DNA of 64,000 nucleotides from Axinella damicornis (Eukaryota > Porifera > Demospongiae > Axinellida > Axinellidae): positions 18,058,762 through 18,122,761 of the forward strand of contig OZ007508.1 in assembly GCA_963931865.1 (NCBI GenBank). The letters are read 5' to 3'. Of the stretch, positions 54,749 to 64,000 are shown piece after piece; positions within the stretch are counted from its first letter, which is position 1, and each line of letters starts with the position of its first letter. The position numbers and the translations under genes are program-made. The notes under the pieces are model-generated. The model saw only the letters and a program-made list of their open reading frames with translations, had not been told where the DNA came from and made no database searches.

Positions 54749-55516
54749 GTAATTACAACTTCCTATGTAAGCAGATTTATGAAAGGAGGGTTGATTTCTT
54801 TTGAGGTCGCATCTTAATGTAGATGCATATATGCTTTCAACCGGTATGTCACTTCCGCCAAAAGTCCTTGGGACTTAGGTTCTCCACCAGCGGAAAGGTA
54901 GGACAGGGAGAGGTGGAGGGTTTTAGAGCTAGGCTGAGATAACATGGCTGCTTCTGAGCTTGGGTGTATAGAAAGCCCTTGCTTGGCACTGGGTACATAT
55001 GGGCCATTTCTCTCCATTGCAAAAATGTGCATTATCTAGATAATGCACACTAAAGTGTGCAATAAGCGATTTAATGCTCCGTCATGTGATCGATTCTGAG
55101 GCGTCTGATTCGTTGAGGGTCACGTGAGTAGCACTAATTGCCAATTATTGTGGGTTGAATAATTGCCGATTATTGGGTGGAGAAATATGTTGTATGTACT
55201 GTTACTTGTTATAAACGTATGGTTTGCTACAATTTTGAAGTGCTAAACTGTTGCATATGGCCATTTTATGTTCAATTTATTGTAAGCAGTCTTCTAACTG
55301 TGTAGAGCTTCCATTTCTGGCAAGAAACGTCTTCTTTGGTACAGAGGTCATATATGTATACCGTTTCCTTGGGTTTAACCACTGACAGTACGTTGCATGC
55401 TGCATGTCGACACACATTCGACCAGCAATCCACATGTTTATCAATCAGGAAGCCACACATATAGGAGTTCTATCACTGCAGATTCCAGTTGTTGCACATA
55501 CTGACTTCGTGTAGTA
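54749..55516. other. No gene recognised
   Basis: Presumed intron or downstream part of the coiled-coil gene. It holds a perfect palindrome around TGCATTATCTAGATAATGCA near 55028-55047 and an ATT-rich repeat stretch near 55130-55190; nothing else can be supported. Confidence 0.35.
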
Positions 55517-56147
55517 TATGTGACCCGCTACAAGAAAACCAACCACTCGCAGATTTTTGAAAAATCAGCGTTCTTTGTATCAATCGACTCGAGATTTACC
55601 GTAGAGATCAACGGTCAAGTTATCAGGGTTCATAGGCCGGGTTATGGCCTTAAAATTGTACATGGGTAGCCCGTCCCTCAGATTACAATTTTTCAATAAA
55701 CGGAGCGTTTTTGTGAGCACGTGGTGAAATGCTGTTTCCGTATACGGTCCGTGTCATAATGAATTTGTCAAGAAAGACAGTGAAGACAGAGCGATAAGCA
55801 GTCCAGTTCTTGGGTAGAACATATCCAGAAAACGTTGGGAGATACACCACGTAACTTGTCGGTGATCGTTCGTGTCAGGCTGTGTGTCTTTTTACCGAGC
55901 GATAACAATACTGCAAGTCCGTTCATGCGCTAGCTAAAACTGAACTCCCTTCTTTCTCCCGACTGTTACAGTAAGCATACAACATTGTATTGCAATGAAA
56001 TTTTATGAATGGACAGAGAGAAGGTCATACTTTCACAAAATGGAAAGAAAAAATTGTCAAAAAAAAAAATCTTCCGAGTATAGATCCCCGTCCTGCAAAA
56101 TCATATTCAGCTGCGAGTGGTTGGTTTTCTTGTAGCCTGTCACATAT
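55517..56147. mobile_element. Miniature inverted-repeat element, type C
   Basis: Terminal inverted repeats of about 35 bp (CTACAAGAAAACCAACCACT plus CGCAG on the left, the complement on the right at 56110-56136), with TATGTGAC/GTCACATA at the outer edges. Roughly 630 bp, non-coding. The exact ends and target duplication are not certain because the outermost bases are themselves palindromic. Confidence 0.8.
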
Positions 56148-56699
56148 GTGCTGTATAAAGTGCTTGTTTCTATGTTGTACGTGGGTTAGTTTTTGTTGAG
56201 TTGTTGAATATTCGATCCGAGTTGTGAGCAGTAGCCCTGATGGCAACTTGACGTGCAACTAGGTGGAGCTAGCGGCAGCACAGTCAATAAATTGGTTCAC
56301 TGATCGTGGAGGATCGGCCAGATATAACATTGATAAACCATGATTTGCTTGACGTTACAAGATGGTTTATAAGGAGACCATCATGATAGTGACATACGTA
56401 GTGTTTCTGCATTTCTGGATGTTTTGCTAAACGATTTAATGCTGAGTCTGTGAGGGCCATCACACTGATACATGTACAACAGATTGAAGGCCTGGGTACG
56501 AGGCTACCCCCCGATAGTACTCCCCGAGCTGGCTTGCTGGGGGTGCTTATAAGGGGGAGCCCCGCCCCCAACCGGGGCAAGGTAATGTAATGAGACCGCA
56601 GGTCACAGAGAAACACTCCCAAAGAATTAGAATGAGATATCACTTTCATAATGAAGGCAAATGCTGTCTGGTTATACACCGGCAATGTACAACATGAAT
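56148..56699. other. Intergenic, no gene recognised
   Basis: Contains a CCTGGGTACGAGGCTACCCC-type repeat near 56490-56510 related to the other CCCAGGC-tipped sequences, and otherwise nothing I can support. It may hold the 3' terminal repeat of the DIRS-like element. Confidence 0.35.
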
Positions 56700-56739
56700 A
56701 TTTTATACAAAAACACAGTATTCGACTACTTAAGCTGCG

Positions 56740-56856
56740 GGAGATTTGGCCAAAGATTGCATCAATGATGCCAGCTGCTCTCTAGGAGTGCGGATGTGCA
56801 ACAGGAATGCTCATATAGTAGAATCTTCCAGGCCTGCTTGTGCCGCTGCCGTCGCA
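56740..56856 (-). pseudogene. DIRS tyrosine recombinase, C-terminal part
   Basis: Continues the frame left at 59624 with ATAAAQAGLEDSTI, a stop, then the Tyr-region-like LLHIRTPREQLASL and a terminal stop. The catalytic Tyr position appears altered (HIRTP where YIRTP is expected). It is separated from its N-terminal part by the 2767-bp nested element. Confidence 0.6.
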
Positions 56857-57416
56857 CCCATAGAGAAATTCCAAGGTTGTCACAAGGTTGTGACAACCTG
56901 ATAACCAGGTTGTGATGCTTGGTTGTCACAACCTAGTTACCAGGTAGTCACAAGGTTGTTCCTAGGTTGCAAAAACCTTGGATTTGAAATTGTTACCACC
57001 TTGTTACCACCTTGTCTTAGGCTTGTCACAAGGTTGCGACAACCCTGTGATGCTTGGTTATTGCCGCCTAGTTACCAGGTAGTCACAAGGTTGTTCCAAA
57101 ACCTTGGATTTGACATTGTTACCACCCCACCTCGTCTTGGATGCCACAAGGTTGCAACAACCCTGTAATCCAAAAGCATATTATTGAGCAGCTAGTAAAT
57201 ACATCATGAAATGGAAGGTAAATAATTATATATAACTCGATCAACACGGGATGACATATGCAATCAAGAGTACACCACCATAGTATGGCTGCATGCATAT
57301 GTGCAAGTACTATTATGTCACTAGCTTGAAGATTTGTCCTTGCGGCGGCAGTTTGCACATTTGTCGTTGATTGCGTCCACCAATGACGTCTTGGCCACTG
57401 TGTATTTGTTGGTCAC

Positions 57417-57448
<32 letters not shown>

Positions 57449-59623
57449 CATGTGTGTGTGTGTGTGTGTGTTGTGTGCATGTGTGTATGTGTGTGTGTGT
57501 GAGGCAGTTTATGTTATTACAGTGAACGCCACGTCTCATCCCTAGGACAGCAGGCCAGTCTGGCCCATGAGACAGACACACAGCATACATGGTGCGCATA
57601 CATAGTTACACACACCAATTCCTCAGTTTATAATGTAATCTATTCATGTGCCAAGCTTCAATCTACACCTCCGTTCGGCTTGCCATGGGACTTGAGACGA
57701 TGCATGGGTGTCCATTTATAGCTGTGGAGAGTTTTCCTCATCTGAATCGTAATCCTGGTGTACCATCAATCACTTGGTAGGAAACGTCCTCCATCTCGGT
57801 TTGGGTAAATAGCTTTGGGGCCTCTGATACCTCACTTCTTCCTTGCTCAATCGGTGTCCAACCATCTCTGTGCTCAATTTCACTCCCTGGACGTCGTCTC
57901 TTTTTCTGAACAAGCATCCAGTGTGATGTCAGGGACCACTGGTTCTACAGTTTGGTAAAGCTGGATTCCAGCTCCTGTTGGTCAACGCTCTTTGGCTGTG
58001 ACTCAGAACCTACATCCAACTGACGCTTTTGATTCAGTAGAAATGCCTGCAAAGCGCCTGGCATTCTGCGTTTGTAGGATGTTTCTCGATGGTGTGGGCT
58101 TGCCACTGACTGCTCGAGGCCCCCTGCTAGAATCGACTGCGGGAGCTGTATTCCAATTGGTGCCCACCTCACGCTTGCAGCTAGCTGTCTTGAAGGTATC
58201 GGGACTGACCAAACGGGCAGCTAAAGCCTGCTTACACATGCCGTACTTAATACTCTAAGTAGCAGTGCTGGTGACCAGCTCTACAAAGTTTTATCATAAT
58301 GTACTAAACGCTTACCGTGCGTTTCATAGGTGTGTAGTCTCTCAAGTACGATCTGGTCCACTTCTTGCCGCATCTGTACAGACACTAACAACTGTATCAA
58401 CCGTCATTCGCCCCTTGAACTAGCCGTTCAGCGCAGTCAGGTGTCTTGCCTCTGATAACTCAGGAGTTAGCAAATATTCAAATCATGCGTACGCAATGGG
58501 TTAACTTAATAATCCCTGTACTTTGAACTTAGTAGTGATACAATTGTGCTCAGGAGCTTATGTGCACTATTTTGGTCCAAGTGTTCAACATCAGATTTTA
58601 CCACTCTTCCAAGCATATTCAGATTCAGATGCACACCAGATTCTGATATCTGAGTGAGAGCAAAATCAGATAGCTAGTTGTGGATTTCAGAATCACTGTG
58701 ATTGCGCTAATGTGGTGCTCATTTCAAGCATGAAAGTTTCCAGCGAAATGACTGGTATAAATTTGTAAGACTTTGTCATACAATTATTGCTACATGGACT
58801 CAACCGTGACTACAGAATGTGCAGGAAAATTCCTACCCATCTCAAGACATTGTATATGGTGCAATATCAATACCTCCTGATAATACGTCCCAGGGCGATG
58901 AACTTTATACAGTGGCCGATCAAAGAGGGGGGGATAGGTGTAGTTTCAAAAACGTCTCGAGTCTCGAAAACAGGCCCACACAATAATATTCGAAAGTAGG
59001 CCCACCCAAGCATGCAACGTAGTCTGGCTTACCAGTAATTGAGAATCACAGAAAGACACTCTACCACCACTGTTTGTGGTAATCTTATTCCCAGACCTAA
59101 TTAGTTTGGGAACCTACAAGTGTACCTTGCACACAATAATTATGGAGTGGTGTGCTGCAACCACTTATAGGTGTGTACAGGTGTGCTTATGCACAACAAC
59201 TACAGTGTGACAAACACACTTACTGTGTCACCGGTGTGCTATACCACTAACTAGCTGTGCCACCTAGTGTGCTTTTACCACCTGTAACAATGAGTGTGCT
59301 TACAAGTTGGTGTGCTAGTACAGTGCTACCTCAAGGTGTGCTTTAACCTCCTGACAATCATATGTACTACATTAAGGATGTTATAGATGTACAATTTCCT
59401 AACAACCACAGTACAAGGTTATCATAGACTGTACAATTTCCTCACAACTATAGTACAAGGTTGTTGCCAGGATGTACTACTGTGGCAATTTCCTGACAAC
59501 CACAGTACCATCTTGCAGTCAGGAAGTAAAACTCTGACAAGTTACTCACCAGGTTGTAACAACCTTGTCACAACCTTGCTAGGTTGTGACAAGGTTGGTA
59601 CAACCTAGCAATTTCCGTATGGG
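56857..59623. mobile_element. 2.8 kb element nested in the DIRS recombinase, CA target duplication
   Basis: Inverted ends CCCATAGAGAAATTCC and, inward from the right, CCCATACGGAAATTGC, followed on both sides by many short AGGTTGTCACAACCT-like subterminal repeats (56873-57160 and 59370-59610). The host recombinase frame resumes exactly if a 2-bp CA (TG on the host strand) is taken as target duplication. The interior has a TG microsatellite, GGTGTGCT-type degenerate repeats (59150-59340) and no recognised transposase; 57945-58240 is open in several frames but unlike any family I know. Confidence 0.75.
57423..57501. repeat. TG microsatellite, interrupted
   Basis: TG units interrupted by GCATG twice and a TTG once. 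Confidence 0.95.
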
Positions 59624-60126
59624 CAGCACCGATCCTAAAACTGTGTCCCGCATCTTGCTCCAGACCAAGCGCCAGTCCGCATTTCTGCTATGAAGCAAGT
59701 TTTAGTTAGTGGGTGGCTTGCCGTTCTTATTGCGAAAAAATGTGCCGGACATATCTCCCCTCTCAGCAGTGTAAGCCGTAACTGCAGTAATAGGGCATAA
59801 CTCGTTGCCTGAACGGCCACGTAGATGTCAACCCCCTTTCCAAATTGTGACCTGCTTAAGTGAACCTTCAGCATCGTTGGAACTGCCAGGTCATTCACCG
59901 CGACATCTCCCCAACTGATATCCACTGAACTTGGATTCAGTTGCCACCTGATGATCGGAAGAGCATGAATTCCAGCCTGTACATGCTTCAGCATTGGCAA
60001 AGACGACTGATCTTGAGGATCAGGAAGACCAAGAGAAATCTGCATACTCCTAACTGCGGCTAAATACGTTTTGATAGTCTGCATAGTCACGTTCTCTTCG
60101 GCCATGCCTACTGCAAAATAACGCAA
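59624..60126 (-). pseudogene. DIRS tyrosine recombinase, N-terminal part
   Basis: Begins with the SAM-like core-binding helix (TIKTYLAAVRSMQISLG, PMLKHVQAGI) and continues into the catalytic domain (VPTMLKVHLSRSQFGKG). A frameshift near 59690 precedes the arginine motif GHSFRIGA, where the sequence is cut by the nested element at 59623. The remaining C-terminal part lies at 56856-56740. Confidence 0.7.
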
Positions 60127-60463
60127 TAACTTTACTGAGACTGGGTATGGATTAAAGACAATATTTCGTGCAGAATTTGTAGAACTTACGGAGGCCAGAT
60201 GTGTAGGTGTGGTGTGTGGATTCAGCTAGACCATGCTGATAATAGAGCTGAACAGTTGCGTCCAATTAGGTGAGACCCAATCCAGCTGGGGAGACAGGAG
60301 TAGCGCCAGCAACGGTGGCGAGAGCACACTGGCGATGGGGTTGGCTGCTGGTACCTTCACTAGAAATTAAGAGATTGTTGCGTGACAAATCATCCGCCAG
60401 GTCATTCTTCACTCCTGGTATATGAACGCATTTCAGCAGGAAACCATGATAGGCCTCAAAGAA

Positions 60464-61077
60464 CTATAAAGTACATACTGAATGTATGAGGTGTTGCAGA
60501 CGGCTGGTCCGAGAGGCCAAGACAGCCACCACAGCCTGGTTGTCGCAGCGACAGGTTACCATATGACCGCACCGTTCGCGGCTCCACACTGCTGCTGCAA
60601 TGACGATAGGTATCATCTCTTTAAGTACAATTGGAAGTTGGGCTGTTTGCTCGTCCCACAGAAGTTGAAACCACCTCAGATGCCACCATGCGCTCCGCAA
60701 CCCCACAAGCCAGATGCATCGCTGGCAAACTCTGGGCCCAAACGGTGAGGCGTCTTTGGCACTAACCCCACACCATTCCATTCAGCAGCAAATGTGCGCC
60801 ACCAGGCCAAGTCTGCTCGGAACTCCCTGTTAAGGCGGATGCGGTGGTGTGGCTGGTGAGCGATTGAGCCCCTCGTAGAGGTGAGCAAGTCAATCAGTCT
60901 ACGGAGGAATGAACGCCCTGGCCTCACAACCTTACAGGCAATGATTGAGGATTCCAATAAGGGATTCCAACTCCTTCGTGCATATTTTGTGATTGCCCCA
61001 TTCATGCAGTAGTGCTCGGAGCCGCTGGAGTTTCTCCGTGGGCAAGCGGAGCAATCCAGCGACAGTATCGATCTCAA
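60464..61077 (-). pseudogene. DIRS RNase H region
   Basis: 61077-60676 encodes the connection region (RRLIDLLTSTRGSIAHQP, RADLAWWRTFAAEWNG) and an RNase H start (ASDASGLWGCGAH). After a frameshift near 60700, 60676-60464 encodes LKEMIPIVIAAAVW and CRCDNQAVVAVLASRTSR, the later RNase H acidic motifs. RNase H removes template RNA during reverse transcription. Confidence 0.7.
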
Positions 61078-61984
61078 TTCCCAGAAAGATTAGGCAAGTC
61101 ATTGGACCCTCGGACTTGTGTACTGCGAGCGGGACTCCAAGCTCGCGGCACACCTCTAGCAAAGCCTCCAAATCACATTTACATTGCTCCAAACCAGCCG
61201 GACCGAGAACGATATAATCGTTGAGGTAGTGGAATATGAATTACACTCCCCGCATCACTCCAGACCATCCGCGACCGTATTGAAGAGATTTGATGCTGAT
61301 CTTAGGCTGAACGGGAGCTTGGTATCGCAATAATATTGGCCCTGCCATTCTACCCCCAGGAGGCGGCAGTCCGCTGGGTGCACCGGTATGAGGCAGTACG
61401 TGGACTCTATATCTACTTTCGCCATTAAAGCACATGGGCCAAACGCTGCTGCTGCCGCAGCCACCGTGTCAACCGACACGTATGGCAGAGAGCCAAGGGT
61501 CGGGTCAATTCCATCGTTGACGCTGCGCCCCGGGGGAAATGCCACTTTCCAGGGGTTTGGCCCTTCAGAATGACTCCGAATCAGTTTATGTGTAGACCCT
61601 GCTCAGGTTTAGACATGGGACTGTGAAACCGCCCCAGGTCTTTTTCGTTAGCAATGTACTCAGTGTCACAGCATGATGCTGGTTAGCTGATGGCATGTTA
61701 CTGTGCGCTGACTGTAGGGTCTGGCGGCGGTCAAAGCAAATGCGAAACCCCTTGGATAAGCCATCTATGATGTAGTGTCAGAACACAGGGTCGGGGTGAG
61801 ATGCAAGTGCTTGACTCCAGGTTTCAATCTGCAATGGAGTGCTAACCGGAAGGAGCTCCGTCACCAGTGGCCCCTTGGACGGATGCGGCCCACAGGCTGC
61901 CAGGCCCTGGAGATCACTAGCGTATGGGTAATTACCTACACGGGGGGAGGGATTGGTCGGGTCGAGGATTAAACTGTGTGTCAA
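60932..61984 (-). pseudogene. DIRS reverse transcriptase
   Basis: 61984-61700 encodes the region before the polymerase (NPSPRVGNYPYASDL, LQIETWSQALASHPDPVF). 61545-61255 encodes the fingers and palm (FPPGRSVNDGID, then MAKVDIESTYCLIPVHP, GVEWQGQYYCDTKLPF). After an interruption where the active-site segment should lie (about 61200-61255, DDYIVLGPAG-like in another frame), 61192-60932 encodes the region after the palm (VPLAVHKSEGPMTCLIFLGIEID). At least three frame changes or stops; not functional. Confidence 0.75.
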
Positions 61985-62059
61985 CTATTGCCTGAGCATA
62001 AAGCATGCTTCATGCACCCTCAACCCTCCTGATTCATTCACAAACAAAATGATCATGAT

Positions 62060-62533
62060 TACCGTATTTCCGCGATCAAACGCCGTGGCTACTATTTATT
62101 TCATCATGCGATTTACTGTGGCTACAATTCGAGGGTGGCTACTAATCAAAGGCGGCGTTTATTAAACTCAGCATAAACAGGAAACAAATTGGAGCACTGT
62201 ATATGCACAAAGAAAGTTTTGTTTCAGCCCTGGGCCGTGCGGTACCATCATAATCATCCCGTCGCTCACCCCCCATGCCTCGACCTCAGATAACGCCAAA
62301 CGCTTAGACAGTTCTCGGGGAGTATGAGCAACAATCAGTTCTCTTCTCTTCACGCTCACAGCGAAATAGTAACGGTCCTCGAGGGCTAGACAAAGCGCTT
62401 CGATTGATCGCCTACCATTCGAATACTAGCCGTGGCTACTAAACAAAGGCAGCGTGTATTTCGTTCAGAAGTGTGACTATCATTCAATGGTGGCCACTAA
62501 TCAAGTGCAGTGTTTGATCGCGGAAATACGGTA
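62060..62533. mobile_element. Miniature inverted-repeat element, type D
   Basis: 474 bp with inverted ends TACCGTATTTCCGCGATCAA and its complement, flanked by TA. GGCTACTA motifs recur in the subterminal parts in both orientations. The outer TACCGTA equals types A and B, hinting at a shared mobilising transposase. Inserted between the gag and RT parts of the DIRS-like element. Confidence 0.85.
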
Positions 62534-62739
62534 TTCTCAATCGCGTGGCAATATGCTCACACCCACATAGGCTAAACTAAGGGTGCTGTACGCTACTAAA
62601 CTAGCCTGACTGGCTCAGAACGATGATCATGCCCATGCAGGCGGAGTTGCTAACTACCCTAAACAACCTATTACTACAAGTCAGTACTTGATAGGGCCAC
62701 GCCCTTGACGTTGGGTCATGGGACGCTCCCTGTCCTGGC

Positions 62740-63759
62740 CTACCCTATTACCAGCATGCGTGCAGAAGACTGCTGGGTGGGGGCCTGAGCAGATGCTACA
62801 GATATGTAGAAATCTGCATCGACACTTAAACATCTGAACTTTCTGCACACCTCTTGCTGGGCAGAGTTGAGTCCATGCATAGGCTGGAAAGCCTGCAACT
62901 GTAGAGCTGGGTACTGGGGTGTTGCAGCTACCCCCAGGGGACCATGATTTACGTCATGAGAGAGCACGCTTCAGAGGCGTGGTGCTCACTTAAGCTGTGA
63001 AGCAGTGCTTGCACCTTGGAATCAACTTTGTGTGGCCCACGAAGGCTCATTGTACAGCGAAGGGTCCTCCGCTGACCAGTCTAGGCTCTGGTTGCTCAGT
63101 GCTTGACGTCTATAGTCATAGGCCACCCACGTTGCACCCTCAAAGTTACAGCTGGCATGAACCACACGTTTCTGGTATGCTAACAACTCTGGTCCTTCAC
63201 TTGGAAATGTTTTGGTCAGCACTGCTGCCATTAAGTCATAGCATTTACACCAGATCAAAATATCTGTTACGGGCCCCCTCTGCGAGGCATGGTAGTGTCC
63301 TGCAGTGAGAGGGTGAGTGAAGCCCAAGTCTCTGGCAGCATCTCCGCCATTTCTAAGAACTCTCAAGTTCTCAATCCTACGAACCAACTTGCCAGGGAGT
63401 TTGGCTGTTGGATCATGCGGCTGGAGGTGGCATGTCACCATGGTATTGAGGGGTTGTGCTTTTGCTGCCTCCCCTTTCCATTTGGCAGCTGCCTCAGCCA
63501 GCAACACCAGGCCTGATTCTGATTCATCCGAGAATGTTGGCAGGCATGACACAGTTGATGGTCTCCGCGGCTCCTCTATAATAATGTGACAAAAGCATGG
63601 AAACATATGAACTTTACTGGTGGTTGCTGACCCGCCACCTGAGCCCTGAGCTGGAGGTTTGTGGGTGCAACGTCCTTTATGACTGCACTTGCATACCCAA
63701 ATACCCGTCCCTATAATTAATAAATGATTCATCCAAACTATTTTATCACCTGTAGGCAT
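62740..63759 (-). pseudogene. DIRS gag-like region
   Basis: 63759-63022 is open for 245 codons and contains the capsid-like pattern TDILIWCKCYDLMAAVLTK, then LLAYQKRVV, then WVAYDYRRQAL and LYNEPSW, as seen in DIRS-type gag proteins of invertebrates. After a frame change, 62860-62740 encodes a Cys/His cluster (FLHICSICSGPHP) that looks like the nucleic-acid-binding knuckle. A frameshift near 63350 is likely because another frame gives a better match there (ENLEFVEMAEML). Nucleocapsid function is inferred from the family. Confidence 0.65.
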
Positions 63760-63790
63760 GCAAGCCTAATGGCATGCAAAAAAACTCCTC

Positions 63791-64000
63791 ACCATGTTTG
63801 GCTGTTTGCATGCAGTATTATTATGAACTGGCTTGGGATGGGTAATACCGAACACGTGAATGTATCCGGAAATACAGGAGAGGATAGGGGGATTGCTGGG
63901 CTGCTCACCCTTCCCTCTGCGATGCCTGCATGACCTGCCGTGCTGTAGTGGTTGGTGCTCAACCCATGCTGTGGCCAACCCGGTGGCTGCTTAAGTGATC
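63791..64000. other. Window edge, nothing recognised
   Basis: May include the 5' terminal repeat of the DIRS-like element; no feature can be supported. Confidence 0.3.

Larger units (their letters stand above)
56700..63790 (-). mobile_element. Decayed DIRS-like retroelement with nested insertions
   Basis: Read on the minus strand in order: gag-like region (63759-62740), RT (61984-60932), RNase H (about 60780-60464) and tyrosine recombinase (60126-59624, continued at 56856-56740). RT with RNase H followed by a tyrosine recombinase is the DIRS arrangement, which integrates without a DDE integrase. Frames are broken several times. A TA-flanked element (62060-62533) sits between gag and RT, and a 2.8 kb element (56857-59623) splits the recombinase. 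Terminal repeats were not identified, so the ends are approximate. Confidence 0.8.

Overview
The window looks like animal nuclear DNA, most probably from a sponge (demosponge). That assignment is inference. It rests on intron-containing genes with GT/AG sites, a ROC-COR-death-domain gene, very dense small inverted-repeat elements, a Helitron, hAT-like elements and a DIRS-like retroelement. Nothing indicates bacterial or viral DNA: no operons, CRISPR, rRNA or tRNA were seen. Layout: (1) 1-4778 carries copy 1 of a tandem family of large surface proteins: signal peptide, long beta-helix-like ectodomain, Cys-rich stalk, about eight membrane helices and a short tail. A miniature transposon sits in its 5' leader. 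(2) 5474-7966 is a broken SNF2-type helicase gene with an embedded RING finger. (3) 8193-8941 is a small hAT element with target duplication. (4) 9442-20267, minus strand, holds signalling genes: a ROC-COR exon that can be spliced in frame to a death-domain exon across a 4.8 kb intron packed with foldback elements, and just upstream an AIG1/septin-like GTPase exon that may belong to the same gene. (5) 20529-29247 is a nearly complete Helitron with three coding exons (charged repeats plus zinc finger, HUH Rep, Pif1 helicase) and a 3' part built from minisatellites. Short relatives lie at 29255 and 53579. (6) 31203-51227 holds the rest of the surface-protein array: a C-terminal fragment, broken copy 2, intact copy 3 (1323 residues) and broken copy 4. 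They are separated by homologous flanks into which several elements inserted, two of them giant palindromes of about 2.0 and 1.15 kb. Paralogous flanks act as empty sites and date the insertions after the duplications. (7) 51379-51635 repeats a piece of the SNF2 gene beside copy 4, so the duplicated unit once included both genes. (8) 53084-54748 has two exons of a coiled-coil protein with a Helitron in its intron, followed by two perfect hairpins back to back. (9) 56700-63780, minus strand, is a decayed DIRS-like retroelement (gag-like, RT, RNase H, tyrosine recombinase) with two nested transposons, one of which cuts the recombinase exactly at its arginine motif. How the parts relate: the surface-protein family is a rapidly duplicating, converting and decaying array, of the kind expected for recognition or adhesion genes, though no function is shown. 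The ROC-COR-death gene and the GTPase look like innate-signalling components. Most of the remaining DNA is mobile elements, many of them nested. Frameshifts called here may in single cases be assembly errors, most of all the lone one in copy 1.
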